Positions 56,416 through 64,000 of a stretch of DNA of 64,000 nucleotides are shown one piece after another. The stretch's first letter is position 1, and the number at the start of each line of letters is the position of its first letter. The notes below the pieces were generated by a model. The model did not search any database and was not told the DNA's origin. It was given only the letters and a program-made list of their open reading frames with translations. The DNA lies in NCBI GenBank assembly GCA_900317155.1, contig ONFO01000009.1, forward strand, positions 62,001-126,000, in the 5' to 3' direction. Made by a program: the position numbers and the translations under genes. This stretch comes from an uncultured Bacteroidales bacterium (GTDB lineage Bacteria; Bacteroidota; Bacteroidia; Bacteroidales; F082).

Positions 56416-59139
56416 TTATAGTTCCGAAGACAGATGGTATTTCCCGCTGCCATAGGTCTTCACCTCATAGCCATCGGCAGTAGGTAGACAAATCTCAGCC
56501 GTGGTATTGGCAGGAATGACAATGTCCCATTCAAATCGGTTGCCTTCGCGTTTCCAATTGCTTTCGATGCGACCTGAGACGGAGTTGTAGGCGCAATTCA
56601 CAAAGTCCAGTCCTTCAATGGGATAAGGCTTGAGTTGTATCTTGCTGTAGCCTGGCTCAAGGGCACGGATGCCACCGAGGTATTCGTATTCCCAGAGGAT
56701 GAGGTCGCCGAGTAACATCACGTGGTTGCCCGAATTCATGGCGGGGTCGGCGGTGTTGCCGTTCCAGAGTTCCCAGATGGTGGTGGCACCGTTGCGAATC
56801 ATGTAGCCCCAACTCGGATAGGTGTCGTTGGAGGCAATCTTGAGGGCGAGGTCGCCACGGCCGTATTCCGTCAGGCAGCGCATCAGCTGCTGGATGCCGA
56901 TGACACCCGTCGACACATGACCGCCACATTCGTTCATTGTCTTGTAGACGATGCTTTCCAAAACCTTGTTTTCCAATCCTTTGGGTACCATGCCGAACCA
57001 CAAAGGCAGGATATTAGCCGTGACTGTGTTGTTGGCGTAAACGCCCGTCACGCGGTTGAAATACTTGTCGTTGAAGGCGATGGTGGTGGTGGTGATTTCT
57101 TGGTTGAAGAAGTCTACATCCTCAGTGAAGCCCAAAAACTCGGCAAACTTGGCCATCTTGCCGCAGAGGTAGCAATAGAATGGTGTTGAAAGCACCGTCG
57201 CATCGGTGATGCGGGTTGCATCATTGGAGTGAATGAGTTCGAGCGACTCGGGGGGCATGCACCAATCACCGTAGGTATCGCGAGGCATAAGGCCAGCACG
57301 CATGTAGTCGTTCTTCATGTGGAGCATCCATTTCTTCCATGCCGCATAATGTCGGCGGATGGGTTCAGTGTCACCGAAGCGGGTATAAAGCATATCTGTC
57401 ACGGTGACCATGGCACCGGGCCAGGTCATATTGTCGGTGTAGCCGCGCCAGTAGGGCGGGACGATGTTAGGCAACGAGCCGTTGTCCCATTGGCAGTCGT
57501 CGCCATCGGAGAGCCACTTGGCGTAGAGCTGGTGGTTGTCGAAGATGTACGACTCGCCGAAGTTGCCCGTGGTGCGGTCGCCCGTCCAGCCCAAACGCTC
57601 GTCGCGTTGCGGGCAGTCGGTGGGCATGGAGCGGTAGTTGCCACGGATGCCCCAGTAGGCGTTGTGGTACACCGCGTTGATGATTTCGTTGGAGGTCTCA
57701 AACGAGCCTGTTACTGGCATCTCGTCGTAGATGACCCAGCCCTCGAAGTCGTCCAAATTGGGCGTCTCACGCAGGCCGGAGATTTCAACGTATCGGAAGC
57801 CGTGGTAGACGAACATCGGGTGCCAGAGTATTGTTGATTGTTGATTGTTGAATTGTTGAATTGTTGAACTGGCTACGATGTATTTGTCGGTGTTTTCCGA
57901 GCTGCGGAGGTTGGCGGTATAAAGTAAGCTATCGGGAGTCAAAAGTTCGGCGAAGCGTAGGGTGATGATGTCGCCAGGTTGTTGTCCGCGCGCTTTCATG
58001 TCGATAAAGCCGACCATGTTTTGGCCCATGTCGAGGTACCATTTGTCGCCTTTCTGGAATAGACTGACAGGTTTCAGCTTTTCCATCACGGTGATGTTTG
58101 GGTTAGGCTGGGCGGAAAGTTGACCTTCGGGGGCTTCTACGAGTTCGGCTTGAAGCCAAGAGGAGGCATCGTAGCCAGCGGTGTTCCAATCGCCGAGGTC
58201 AAAGTTTTCGTCGTAGGTCTCGCCGTCCCATTCATTGGCGGTACGGATAGGGCCACGGTTGGTGATTTTCCAGGTTTCATCGCTGACGATGGTCTCTTTT
58301 TGGCCGCCTTTGTAGGTCACTTCGAGTTGCAGCAGCAGGCGCGGTGTGCCGAAGCCAAACACATGGTTTGTGCCATCCCAGTTAGGGTTGGCTTCGTTGT
58401 AGCGGATGCTCGTGTAGCGACCGCCTTCGAGGATGACGCCGATGGCGTTGTCGCCGCTGTTGAGCATCTCTGTGACATCGTAGGTGTTGAAATACACGCG
58501 CTTCGAGTACCAGGAAAGCGTAGGCTTCAGCAGTTCATCGGGCGCTATTTCGCTGCCGTTGAGGTAAGCGCTGTAGACACCCATTCCGCTGACATAAAGC
58601 CGAGCTTCTTTAATGTCGCTGTTAAGGGCAAATTCCTTTCGGAGATAACGGGCTGCCAAGCGAGTTTTACCCACCAGCACATCGTCTTCAAACTCATGAC
58701 CAATCCATTTCGCTTGCCAGTCTTCTTGGTTCAACAGGCTGATTTCAAATGATTTGACTTCGCTTTCCACTTTGGCTTTTTTACCTTTTGCGGCAATGGT
58801 CGTAATGACTTTCCAATAGGCTTTGTCGCGGCTTTTCAGTTCCTTGCCTGCGTAAGGGATGTAAAGCATTTGATTTGAAGGAATTACGCCTGAATCCCAT
58901 AGGTCGCCGACACTGTTTTGGGCATTTTCCGCAGTAGTGGCCACAATGATTCGGTAGTTTTGTTGGACTACCTCGTTTTCAGTGGTTTCGTAGTTCCAGC
59001 TAAAGCGGGGCTGTGCTGTAGCCAAGGCCTGTTCGTGGAATTGTTGCTCCACGTTGGGATTGATGATGGTGATGTTCAGTCGATCACTGCAAGCAACGAG
59101 AAAGATGAGTGCTAAAAGGAATATGGTAATGCGTTTCAT
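56416..59139 (-). CDS. Alpha-L-rhamnosidase, GH78 lipoprotein
   Basis: Glycoside hydrolase of 907 residues releasing L-rhamnose; lipobox L-V-A-C-S (about 13-17) puts it in the envelope. Bac_rhamnosid N-terminal domains (about 25-330), an (alpha/alpha)6 catalytic domain with D-C-P-Q-R-D-E-R-L-G-W-T-G-D (about 510-523, conserved catalytic Glu), and a C-terminal beta domain are present. A Gln/Asn/Ser/Thr-rich insert S-S-T-I-Q-Q-F-N-N-Q-Q-S-T-I (about 425-438) is encoded by an intergenic-type CAACAATTCAAC repeat. Upstream of rhaA/rhaD-type genes on the same strand, it feeds the pathway. Confidence 0.9.
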   Translation of the reverse strand: MKRITIFLLALIFLVACSDRLNITIINPNVEQQFHEQALATAQPRFSWNYETTENEVVQQNYRIIVATTAENAQNSVGDLWDSGVIPSNQMLYIPYAGKELKSRDKAYWKVITTIAAKGKKAKVESEVKSFEISLLNQEDWQAKWIGHEFEDDVLVGKTRLAARYLRKEFALNSDIKEARLYVSGMGVYSAYLNGSEIAPDELLKPTLSWYSKRVYFNTYDVTEMLNSGDNAIGVILEGGRYTSIRYNEANPNWDGTNHVFGFGTPRLLLQLEVTYKGGQKETIVSDETWKITNRGPIRTANEWDGETYDENFDLGDWNTAGYDASSWLQAELVEAPEGQLSAQPNPNITVMEKLKPVSLFQKGDKWYLDMGQNMVGFIDMKARGQQPGDIITLRFAELLTPDSLLYTANLRSSENTDKYIVASSTIQQFNNQQSTILWHPMFVYHGFRYVEISGLRETPNLDDFEGWVIYDEMPVTGSFETSNEIINAVYHNAYWGIRGNYRSMPTDCPQRDERLGWTGDRTTGNFGESYIFDNHQLYAKWLSDGDDCQWDNGSLPNIVPPYWRGYTDNMTWPGAMVTVTDMLYTRFGDTEPIRRHYAAWKKWMLHMKNDYMRAGLMPRDTYGDWCMPPESLELIHSNDATRITDATVLSTPFYCYLCGKMAKFAEFLGFTEDVDFFNQEITTTTIAFNDKYFNRVTGVYANNTVTANILPLWFGMVPKGLENKVLESIVYKTMNECGGHVSTGVIGIQQLMRCLTEYGRGDLALKIASNDTYPSWGYMIRNGATTIWELWNGNTADPAMNSGNHVMLLGDLILWEYEYLGGIRALEPGYSKIQLKPYPIEGLDFVNCAYNSVSGRIESNWKREGNRFEWDIVIPANTTAEICLPTADGYEVKTYGSGKYHLSSEL
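57829..57869. repeat. CAACAATTCAAC simple repeat inside the rhamnosidase gene
   Basis: ATTGTTGATTGTTGATTGTTGAATTGTTG... on the plus strand, in frame in the gene. The same repeat type is intergenic at 12954-13003 and 63690-63740. Confidence 0.75.
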
Positions 59140-59145
59140 ATAGTA

Positions 59146-60264
59146 TTATATTTTCTGTAGCCAAAGTCCCATAATCGGGTCTGCTAATTTTACTAGTTTG
59201 TTTTCGATGATAATCAAGTCTTTTTCCAACAAGGCTTTTTTGATAACGGCAACATTGGCCGAAGAACCAAGTTTGTAGTCTTGGATTACGTTGGCTGCCG
59301 AAAAACCGCTTTGTATACCATCAGAAACGGCTTTGAGGAAATTAATTTGGTAAGCAGTCAGATTTTCGGTTTTGGCTTCAAATAGTTCGCTGCATTGGTC
59401 AATTAATTCTTGCAGGGCTTCTGATAGAATTTTGTCTGTAACTTTGGTTTGTGTGCGTTGGAAGACATACCACGAAAGTTGTTGAACATAAGAGGAATTG
59501 CTGTCAACATGTTCCACAATCCATATTGCCTGCTTTTTTGTAATTGATTTTTCAGCTTGATGGAATTTTCCTGTAATGTATTTAATCCAATATTCCGTGG
59601 GAATACGTTGCAGATAGATAAGATCACCAAATTTGTAAAAAGGTTTGGTACTATCATCAAAAAGAGCCTCCATCATGTGCTTGCGGCTACCAAATAAGCA
59701 ATAAGAAGTGAGTTCGTGGTGTTGCCAAACGGAGCGCAATTCTGTCTGAAACTGAGCGGAGTTGGGATAATTACCAATTTGTTGGAATTCATCAATGCAT
59801 ACCACTATATGGATTCCTTTTCGGGTAGCGATTTTTTCGGGCAATTGTAGCAGGTCTTCCGTAGGGCGTTCTTTTGAGGAGAGTTGTATCTTGATGGACA
59901 TTTCACTATTTGGGTCGGGCGAGGTGTTTACTCCGAAACTGAATCGACTAAGGAATGATTTGGCATTTTCGAGCCACTCATCCATTTTATTGGCCGTTTG
60001 GGTCAGCACAGCAGAAGCATAACGTTCGCAAAATTCTTCCTCACTTCGGCATTGCTGAACATCAACATAAACTATCTTTAGTTTGTCATTCTCTGCCAAT
60101 GATTTGGCTTTCTTTACAAGCGAAGTCTTTCCCCACCTCCGTGGCGAAACAATGAATGTGTTTACGCCATATTGAAAATTGGATACGAGTTTGGTCGTCT
60201 CGTTTTCTCTGTCAGTGAAAGCGTCTCCACTCACTGTTTTTCCGAATGTGAATAGTGCGTTCAT
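59146..60264 (-). CDS. AAA-type ATPase of the archaeal-ATPase (ATPase_2) group
   Basis: Cytoplasmic ATPase of 372 residues. Walker A is S-P-R-R-W-G-K-T-S-L-V (about 39-49), Walker B V-V-C-I-D-E-F-Q-Q-I (about 152-161), sensor-like Y-C-L-F-G-S-R-K-H (about 182-190), then a winged-helix-like C-terminus (about 300-372). Such ATPases are common and highly paralogous in Bacteroidota, with unknown function; some are linked to toxin or mobile regions. It is AT-richer than the rhamnose genes on either side, so it may be an insertion into the locus. A 15-bp palindrome lies just upstream. Confidence 0.82.
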   Translation of the reverse strand: MNALFTFGKTVSGDAFTDRENETTKLVSNFQYGVNTFIVSPRRWGKTSLVKKAKSLAENDKLKIVYVDVQQCRSEEEFCERYASAVLTQTANKMDEWLENAKSFLSRFSFGVNTSPDPNSEMSIKIQLSSKERPTEDLLQLPEKIATRKGIHIVVCIDEFQQIGNYPNSAQFQTELRSVWQHHELTSYCLFGSRKHMMEALFDDSTKPFYKFGDLIYLQRIPTEYWIKYITGKFHQAEKSITKKQAIWIVEHVDSNSSYVQQLSWYVFQRTQTKVTDKILSEALQELIDQCSELFEAKTENLTAYQINFLKAVSDGIQSGFSAANVIQDYKLGSSANVAVIKKALLEKDLIIIENKLVKLADPIMGLWLQKI

Positions 60265-60280
60265 AGAGATTTGTAATTGT

Positions 60281-60295
60281 TTACTTACTAAGTAA
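60281..60295. promoter_or_regulatory. Palindrome TTACTTACTAAGTAA upstream of the ATPase gene
   Basis: A 15-bp inverted repeat 17 bases before the start at 60264, possibly an operator. Confidence 0.4.
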
Positions 60296-60402
60296 CTTCT
60301 TACTAATAGATTTATTGTATTGTATGATTGTTTTTTCTCGGTTCAAGTTCAATGTCTATCGTGGCTGTGTCCCAGTTCCACAAGATTTGCAATCCGTTAT
60401 AG

Positions 60403-60828
60403 CTATTCTTTATTTGGCTTCCAAACAAACAACCCTACTGTCCTAGCAAGTGTCCGAATTAGTTCCAGCAGGTCTTCGGAAGGCGCGTAAACGGTCATAC
60501 ACATGTCATCGCGACTCAAAGTAATGAGGGCTTCTGATGTACCGATGAGGATGCATAAATGGTCTTGGTTGCCTTTGACAAGGTCGGCAAGCATCTCTGG
60601 CTCAGGATTGAAAATGCCTTTGGTGTCGTCGCCAATGAACAAACGCAAATCGTAGTAACAGTACAACTTTAGTAGGATGTTGGAAAAATGCTCACGCAAA
60701 ACGGCATAGCGTGATGGTTCTAAGTAATACTGCTCCACGGAGAAGAACCTTCCGCCGCCATTCTCCGGCACTTGTTTTGGGAGGAAATCTACCACCCAAT
60801 AAGGCTTTTCCAGATAGCTCTCTAACAT
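60403..60828 (-). CDS. Small cytoplasmic protein, unknown
   Basis: Protein of 141 residues from the ATG at 60828 (M-L-E-S-Y-L-E-K-P-Y-W-V-V-D-F-L-P), seven bases after the preceding gene; a longer in-frame start at 60876 would overlap that gene. Pattern: Y-Y-L-E...L-L-K-L-Y-C-Y-Y-D-L, then D-H-L-C-I-L-I-G-T-S-E-A-L-I-T-L-S-R-D-D-M-C-M-T-V-Y. No signal peptide. The family is not recognised, but it looks like a small conserved Bacteroidales protein. Confidence 0.7.
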   Translation of the reverse strand: MLESYLEKPYWVVDFLPKQVPENGGGRFFSVEQYYLEPSRYAVLREHFSNILLKLYCYYDLRLFIGDDTKGIFNPEPEMLADLVKGNQDHLCILIGTSEALITLSRDDMCMTVYAPSEDLLELIRTLARTVGLFVWKPNKE

Positions 60829-60835
60829 CGGATTA

Positions 60836-61411
60836 TCACTCCGGAATGACGAAAATCTCTGCAGGGACCTCCACATTTTCCTGGAAATCAGTCACCTCAT
60901 AATAGGTCTCCTGACGTCCGTTTTTCATAATGCTTTTCAACACGATGCCTTGATACACCCAAACGGTGTTGTTGATGACTTTGTTTCTCTTGCCCATCAA
61001 GGTCTCATAAGTGAACTTGCGACATGTCCGACCCAAAATCACTTCATCTTCGCCGGTGTCAACGAGTTTGTACTTTTCGATGACGTCTTGGGAAGGATTG
61101 ATGAAAGTCAGGTCGGGGAGGGGGTTGTCGAAACTCTTGGGTTTGCCAGCCTCGTTATACATCCATGCTTTTTCCTTCTTGGTAACCGTGGTGTTTTCAT
61201 AAGAACCTAAGGCTCCCATATCGATGGTTTGTACAATGGCTTCGCTATCGCCGTAGTCATCGAAATAGCGTACATCGGGAGTGATGTGTTCATTCAATTT
61301 GGAATACTCATGGATGATGCCTGACTTGATTCCATAACGATGGTTGTTGTCTTGGGCGTTGAGGGTCAAAGCGACAACAAGCAAGATTGCAGATAAGATA
61401 TACCTTTTCAT
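60836..61411 (-). CDS. Exported protein, DUF4412/LolA-like
   Basis: Exported protein of 191 residues; signal peptide ends T-L-N-A-Q. The mature part is beta-rich with Y-G-I-K-S-G-I-I-H-Y-type strands and ends T-W/V-Y-Q-G-I-V-L-K-S-I-M-K-N-G-R...A-E-I-F-V-I-P-E. This closing pattern is typical of DUF4412 and related LolA-fold proteins that bind lipids or hydrophobic ligands. Family assignment is tentative. It forms an operon with the small protein at 60403. Confidence 0.65.
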   Translation of the reverse strand: MKRYILSAILLVVALTLNAQDNNHRYGIKSGIIHEYSKLNEHITPDVRYFDDYGDSEAIVQTIDMGALGSYENTTVTKKEKAWMYNEAGKPKSFDNPLPDLTFINPSQDVIEKYKLVDTGEDEVILGRTCRKFTYETLMGKRNKVINNTVWVYQGIVLKSIMKNGRQETYYEVTDFQENVEVPAEIFVIPE

Positions 61412-61439
61412 AATGTGTGTTTTTATTTTTAATCCGTTG

Positions 61440-61447
61440 CAAAAATA
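61440..61447 (-). promoter_or_regulatory. -7 promoter element for the 61411-60403 gene pair
   Basis: TATTTTTG on the minus strand, 28 bases before the start at 61411. It separates this pair from rhaD transcription. Confidence 0.55.
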
Positions 61448-61455
61448 ATCTTTTT

Positions 61456-62286
61456 TTAATTTTTCGCCAATCCAAACACATCAGCCAACTCCTTCATCTG
61501 CGCTTCGCTCATGCCTTCCGGCTCGAAGCCCATGCTGCGGGCACTCATGTAGATTTGAGCGGCCTTGTTGAGCACATCCACTTGGTCGAAGGCGGACATG
61601 ATTTCGGTGTCGACGGCAAACACGCCGTGCTTCTCCCACATCACCACGTCGTAGCCTTCGTCAAGGGTATTGAGAGTAGCTTCGCCGAGCGTTACACTCG
61701 AAGGCAACAGGTAAGGCACAATGCCCAAGCCTTTTGGACAGAACGCCCGTGTCTCTGGTATCATCGACCAAAGGATTTGAGTCAGCACGTCCTTTTCTAG
61801 GAACGGTCGATGATGCGTCATAGCCACTAACTCGATAGGATGGGTGTGGAGCGAGGCTTTGTAGGGTGAGCCTTTGCCAATCAGGTAATTGTGAACGCTG
61901 AGATGCGAGGGTAACTCTGAGGTGGGCATCACGAGTTTGTCGGCAACGATTTCGTAATGGGCGCAGTCGTCGAGGATGCGGATGATGGAGCCGTTTTCCA
62001 TGGGCCAGCGGGCGAGGTCGCGCATACGGCGGTTAGTGCCTTTGCAGAAGAAGTAGCAGCCTTTTAAATTAGGCAATGTCGTACCAATGGCAATTGGGGG
62101 TGTAGGACTGTCACACTGTGGCAGCCGTACAAGTTGAGAGTTAAGTTGGTCCGTGACATTAATGACGATATTGCCGCCGTTGCGCTCGGCCCAGCCTTTT
62201 TGCCAGAGGTAGCTGGCCACTTCGGCCACTTGCTCAATTTGGTGTTTCAGTTCGGGGTTGTTGTCTATGATGCTTTCCATATTCAT
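61456..62286 (-). CDS. rhaD: Rhamnulose-1-phosphate aldolase
   Basis: Class II aldolase of 276 residues, splitting rhamnulose-1-phosphate into DHAP and lactaldehyde. It has G-W-A-E-R-N-G-G-N (about 34-42), P-T-S-E-L-P-S-H (about 121-128), zinc ligands in H-T-H-P (about 147-150) and a third His in W-E-K-H-G-V-F (about 218). A stretch L-V-R-L-P-Q-C-D-S-P-T-P (about 53-64) is encoded by a half copy of the TGTAGGGCTGTC palindrome. The start at 62286 directly follows the transporter stop (TGAATG); an internal Met two codons on is also possible. Confidence 0.94.
   Translation of the reverse strand: MNMESIIDNNPELKHQIEQVAEVASYLWQKGWAERNGGNIVINVTDQLNSQLVRLPQCDSPTPPIAIGTTLPNLKGCYFFCKGTNRRMRDLARWPMENGSIIRILDDCAHYEIVADKLVMPTSELPSHLSVHNYLIGKGSPYKASLHTHPIELVAMTHHRPFLEKDVLTQILWSMIPETRAFCPKGLGIVPYLLPSSVTLGEATLNTLDEGYDVVMWEKHGVFAVDTEIMSAFDQVDVLNKAAQIYMSARSMGFEPEGMSEAQMKELADVFGLAKN
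62101..62128 (-). repeat. Half copy of the TGTAGGGCTGTC palindrome inside rhaD
   Basis: The minus strand reads ACGGCTGCCACAGTGTGACA and then GTCCTACA, matching the right arm of the repeats at 11755 and 30881 with two or three changes. It is in frame. Confidence 0.8.
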
Positions 62287-63630
62287 TCAATAATTATCGC
62301 CATAACGTTCCTTAGTAATTTGTATAAGCGACTTGCCTCGGGTGTTGGGGCAACCGATGATGCCTACAACCAATGAAATCAACAGTAGGCCAATCATGCA
62401 GTAAGCTGCCACGGTGAAGCCTTCGCCGTTTTCGCCATAGATGAAAGCGAACACCAGTCCCCATACAGCCGACAGCCCTCTGACGACAAAAAACATCAGT
62501 CCTTGTGCGCCAGCGCGGAACTTGGCGGGAAACAGCTCCGAACCCCATAAGGCGTAGAAGATCTGCACCGACATACCGCCTTCGATGCCCCAGAGGATGG
62601 TGAACAGCCATAGTCCCGCTGTGCCATTCACGCCGACGGCCACAATGATAACCCAGGCACTGATGGCAAAGAGCAGACCTAAGATATAGATTAGTTTATG
62701 ACTTGTCCTGTCGATGACCTTGGAGAGCAGGAAGGTGACGAACACGATGATGGCCCATTGGATGCAGTTCATCCAGTTGGCTTGTTCGTTGCTGATGCCA
62801 CCTGCCGTCTCATAGATATGCGGTTGGAAGAAGCCCAAGACCGAGGCGACGAGGTTCCAGGTGAGGTAGATGACAGCAAGGAAGCAGGCGGTCTTGATAG
62901 CGGTTTTGTTGGAGAACAACAATTTGAAAGCGTGCCAAAGACCAGTATCTTCTCCTTTGGCCTTAGCTACCTCTTGGCTGGCTTTCCACTCGGTGCTTTC
63001 CTCTAGTTTGCGCTGCAAGTTCCATGCGATGAAGGCCACTAGCAGTAATGAGAAGAAGACGATGCGCGAGCTGAACACGTTGACGGCTTCAATGGGCAGG
63101 TCGGCTCCGCCAAAGGTGTGCGCGATGCTTTCCACCCAACCGAACAGATAACCGTCGGGGGCGAAGAACATGCCCAACAGCAGGATGATCATCGGGCCGA
63201 AGCCCCACGACATTTGGGAGATACAGATATTACGACCTCGTTTGTCGTTTTCGGAACTTTCGGAGATGTAGGTCCACGAGGCCGGTACACCGATGCCTAC
63301 TGAGATGCCCGTCACTAAGAATCCCGCCAACAGCATCGGGAAGCTGACGGAGAGCATGATGAGCAGCACGCCCACCATATACACAAGCAGGTTGTAGGTG
63401 TAGATGAACTTGCGCCCGTATTTGTCGGCCAAGAAACCGCCGATGATGGCACCGAGAGCGGCACCTAAGCAATTGGCGCTGATGAAGTTGAGCCAGCCGA
63501 GATGCACTTCAGTGAGCCCCAGGTATTTCTGCCACAACGTCAGGCCACTGGCTCCGGCGACGATGGCTCCGGCATCCAAGTAGTTGGTCAGCGAGACGGC
63601 GATGGTGCTTTTTAGGCTTCCTTTATTCAT
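62287..63630 (-). CDS. MFS sugar transporter (probable rhamnose permease)
   Basis: Inner-membrane symporter of 447 residues with about 12 transmembrane helices. Major-facilitator sugar-porter motifs G-G-F-L-A-D-K-Y-G-R-K (about 64-74) and S-W-T-Y-I-S-E (about 122-128) are visible, and the loop after helix 6 is charged (E-E-S-T-E-W-K-A). It is directly upstream of rhaD without a gap and close to rhaA, so L-rhamnose (or a related sugar) is the likely cargo. It is not of the RhaT DMT type. There is a simple repeat in the leader. Confidence 0.88.
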   Translation of the reverse strand: MNKGSLKSTIAVSLTNYLDAGAIVAGASGLTLWQKYLGLTEVHLGWLNFISANCLGAALGAIIGGFLADKYGRKFIYTYNLLVYMVGVLLIMLSVSFPMLLAGFLVTGISVGIGVPASWTYISESSENDKRGRNICISQMSWGFGPMIILLLGMFFAPDGYLFGWVESIAHTFGGADLPIEAVNVFSSRIVFFSLLLVAFIAWNLQRKLEESTEWKASQEVAKAKGEDTGLWHAFKLLFSNKTAIKTACFLAVIYLTWNLVASVLGFFQPHIYETAGGISNEQANWMNCIQWAIIVFVTFLLSKVIDRTSHKLIYILGLLFAISAWVIIVAVGVNGTAGLWLFTILWGIEGGMSVQIFYALWGSELFPAKFRAGAQGLMFFVVRGLSAVWGLVFAFIYGENGEGFTVAAYCMIGLLLISLVVGIIGCPNTRGKSLIQITKERYGDNY

Positions 63631-63689
63631 TGATTAATTGTTTGGTGTTGAATTAACTACGTTGAATCTTCGATTTGTTTAATTGTTGT

Positions 63690-63740
63690 TTGAGGCGGGT
63701 CAAACGCTTCAACAATTAAACAATCAACAATTCAACATCT
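63690..63740. repeat. CAACAATTCAAC simple repeat between rhaA and the transporter
   Basis: CTTCAACAATTAAACAATCA followed by ACAATTCAAC. Related to 12954 and 57829. Confidence 0.6.
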
Positions 63741-64000
63741 TTTCATTGTCACTTCTTTTTCATATTGCTGTATTTTGGCGATAAACTCCTCACCGACAGG
63801 CACATCATTCTTCAAATTGAAGTAGTCATAGACGGCACCAAAAGGCAGGGATTTCATCTCTTCAAGCAAGGCTAATTTCTCAAAGCCCTGTCCTTTGTCC
63901 TCATATTGGCGCAGCAAATCAAGCGGCTCCAACAGGGCTTGCAGCAGGCATTTCTGTGTGGCGCGGGTACCGATAAGGTAGGCACCTATTCTATTAATAG
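63732..64000 (-). CDS. rhaA: L-rhamnose isomerase, C-terminal part (cut by window end)
   Basis: The last 88 codons of a minus-strand gene open at the window end: R-I-G-A-Y-L-I-G-T-R-A-T-Q-K-C-L-L, L-E-P-L-D-L-L-R-Q-Y-E, L-A-L-L-E-E-M-K-S-L-P-F-G-A-V-Y-D-Y-F and a final V-P-V-G-E-E-F-I-A-K-I. This matches the C-terminus of RhaA, which converts L-rhamnose to L-rhamnulose. First known gene of the rhaA-transporter-rhaD run in this window. RhaB, the kinase, is not seen. Confidence 0.88.
   Translation of the reverse strand, partial: INRIGAYLIGTRATQKCLLQALLEPLDLLRQYEDKGQGFEKLALLEEMKSLPFGAVYDYFNLKNDVPVGEEFIAKIQQYEKEVTMKRC

Overview
The window looks like chromosome from a member of the order Bacteroidales (Bacteroidota), probably a fermentative gut-type organism. 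Signs are: many promoters with the Bacteroidota -7 element TAnnTTTG and few Shine-Dalgarno sites; proteins with type-A C-terminal sorting domains of the type IX secretion system (T9SS); BACON-like lipoproteins and a TonB-dependent receptor with a carboxypeptidase-regulatory-like N-terminus; the purH-mreB-mreC-mreD order; a ptb-buk pair; and a rhamnose locus. No prophage, transposase or CRISPR array was seen.

Layout. 1-520: a cobalamin riboswitch reading leftward into a ribonucleotide reductase cut by the window edge. 519-7.4 kb: rnr, then two tandem duplications (two BACON-like lipoproteins, two GT-C-like membrane proteins). 7.4-11.8 kb: tRNA-Cys, tRNA-Thr, an LRR lipoprotein and a BlaI/BlaR1-type pair; the LRR gene and the pair share one promoter/operator layout. 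11.8-13.8 kb: a degraded patch with gene remnants, a 32-bp periodic palindrome array, a nitroreductase and a Cys/His-rich exported protein ahead of a TonB-dependent receptor. 16-31 kb: a Sel1 lipoprotein, ROK kinase, two T9SS cargo proteins, M14 peptidase, thpR, a four-gene exported operon ending in a large LRR protein, a DUF4160/DUF2442 pair, ptb and buk. 31-40 kb (mostly minus strand): a lipoprotein, comF, two TlpA-like thioredoxin lipoproteins, mreD-mreC-mreB, purH. 40-43 kb: a lipoprotein and recJ.

43.2-49.0 kb is the most unusual part. A WYL regulator, a large protein that joins a degenerate type I methylase/specificity-like region to a histidine kinase module, a response-regulator-like protein with a new C-terminal half, and a small protein lie in one direction between two nearly identical 53-bp repeats. 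I read it as an accessory cassette, possibly a defence or DNA-sensing two-component system. That function is inference.

49-64 kb: a CotH-family T9SS protein with an adhesin-like partner, radA, a TonB-C protein, higBA, ruvC, a YkvA-like membrane protein, a GH78 rhamnosidase, an AAA ATPase, two small genes, and the rhamnose genes rhaD, an MFS transporter and rhaA (cut by the window end).

Several short repeat families are scattered between genes: a 130-bp palindromic element (2 copies), a TGTAGGGCTGTC palindrome (2 full copies plus one half copy inside rhaD), a GGATTTGCAATCC palindrome (5 loci plus one degenerate copy), a CAACAATTCAAC simple repeat (also inside the rhamnosidase gene), and AT-rich leader repeats. 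Two of these have been taken in-frame into enzymes.
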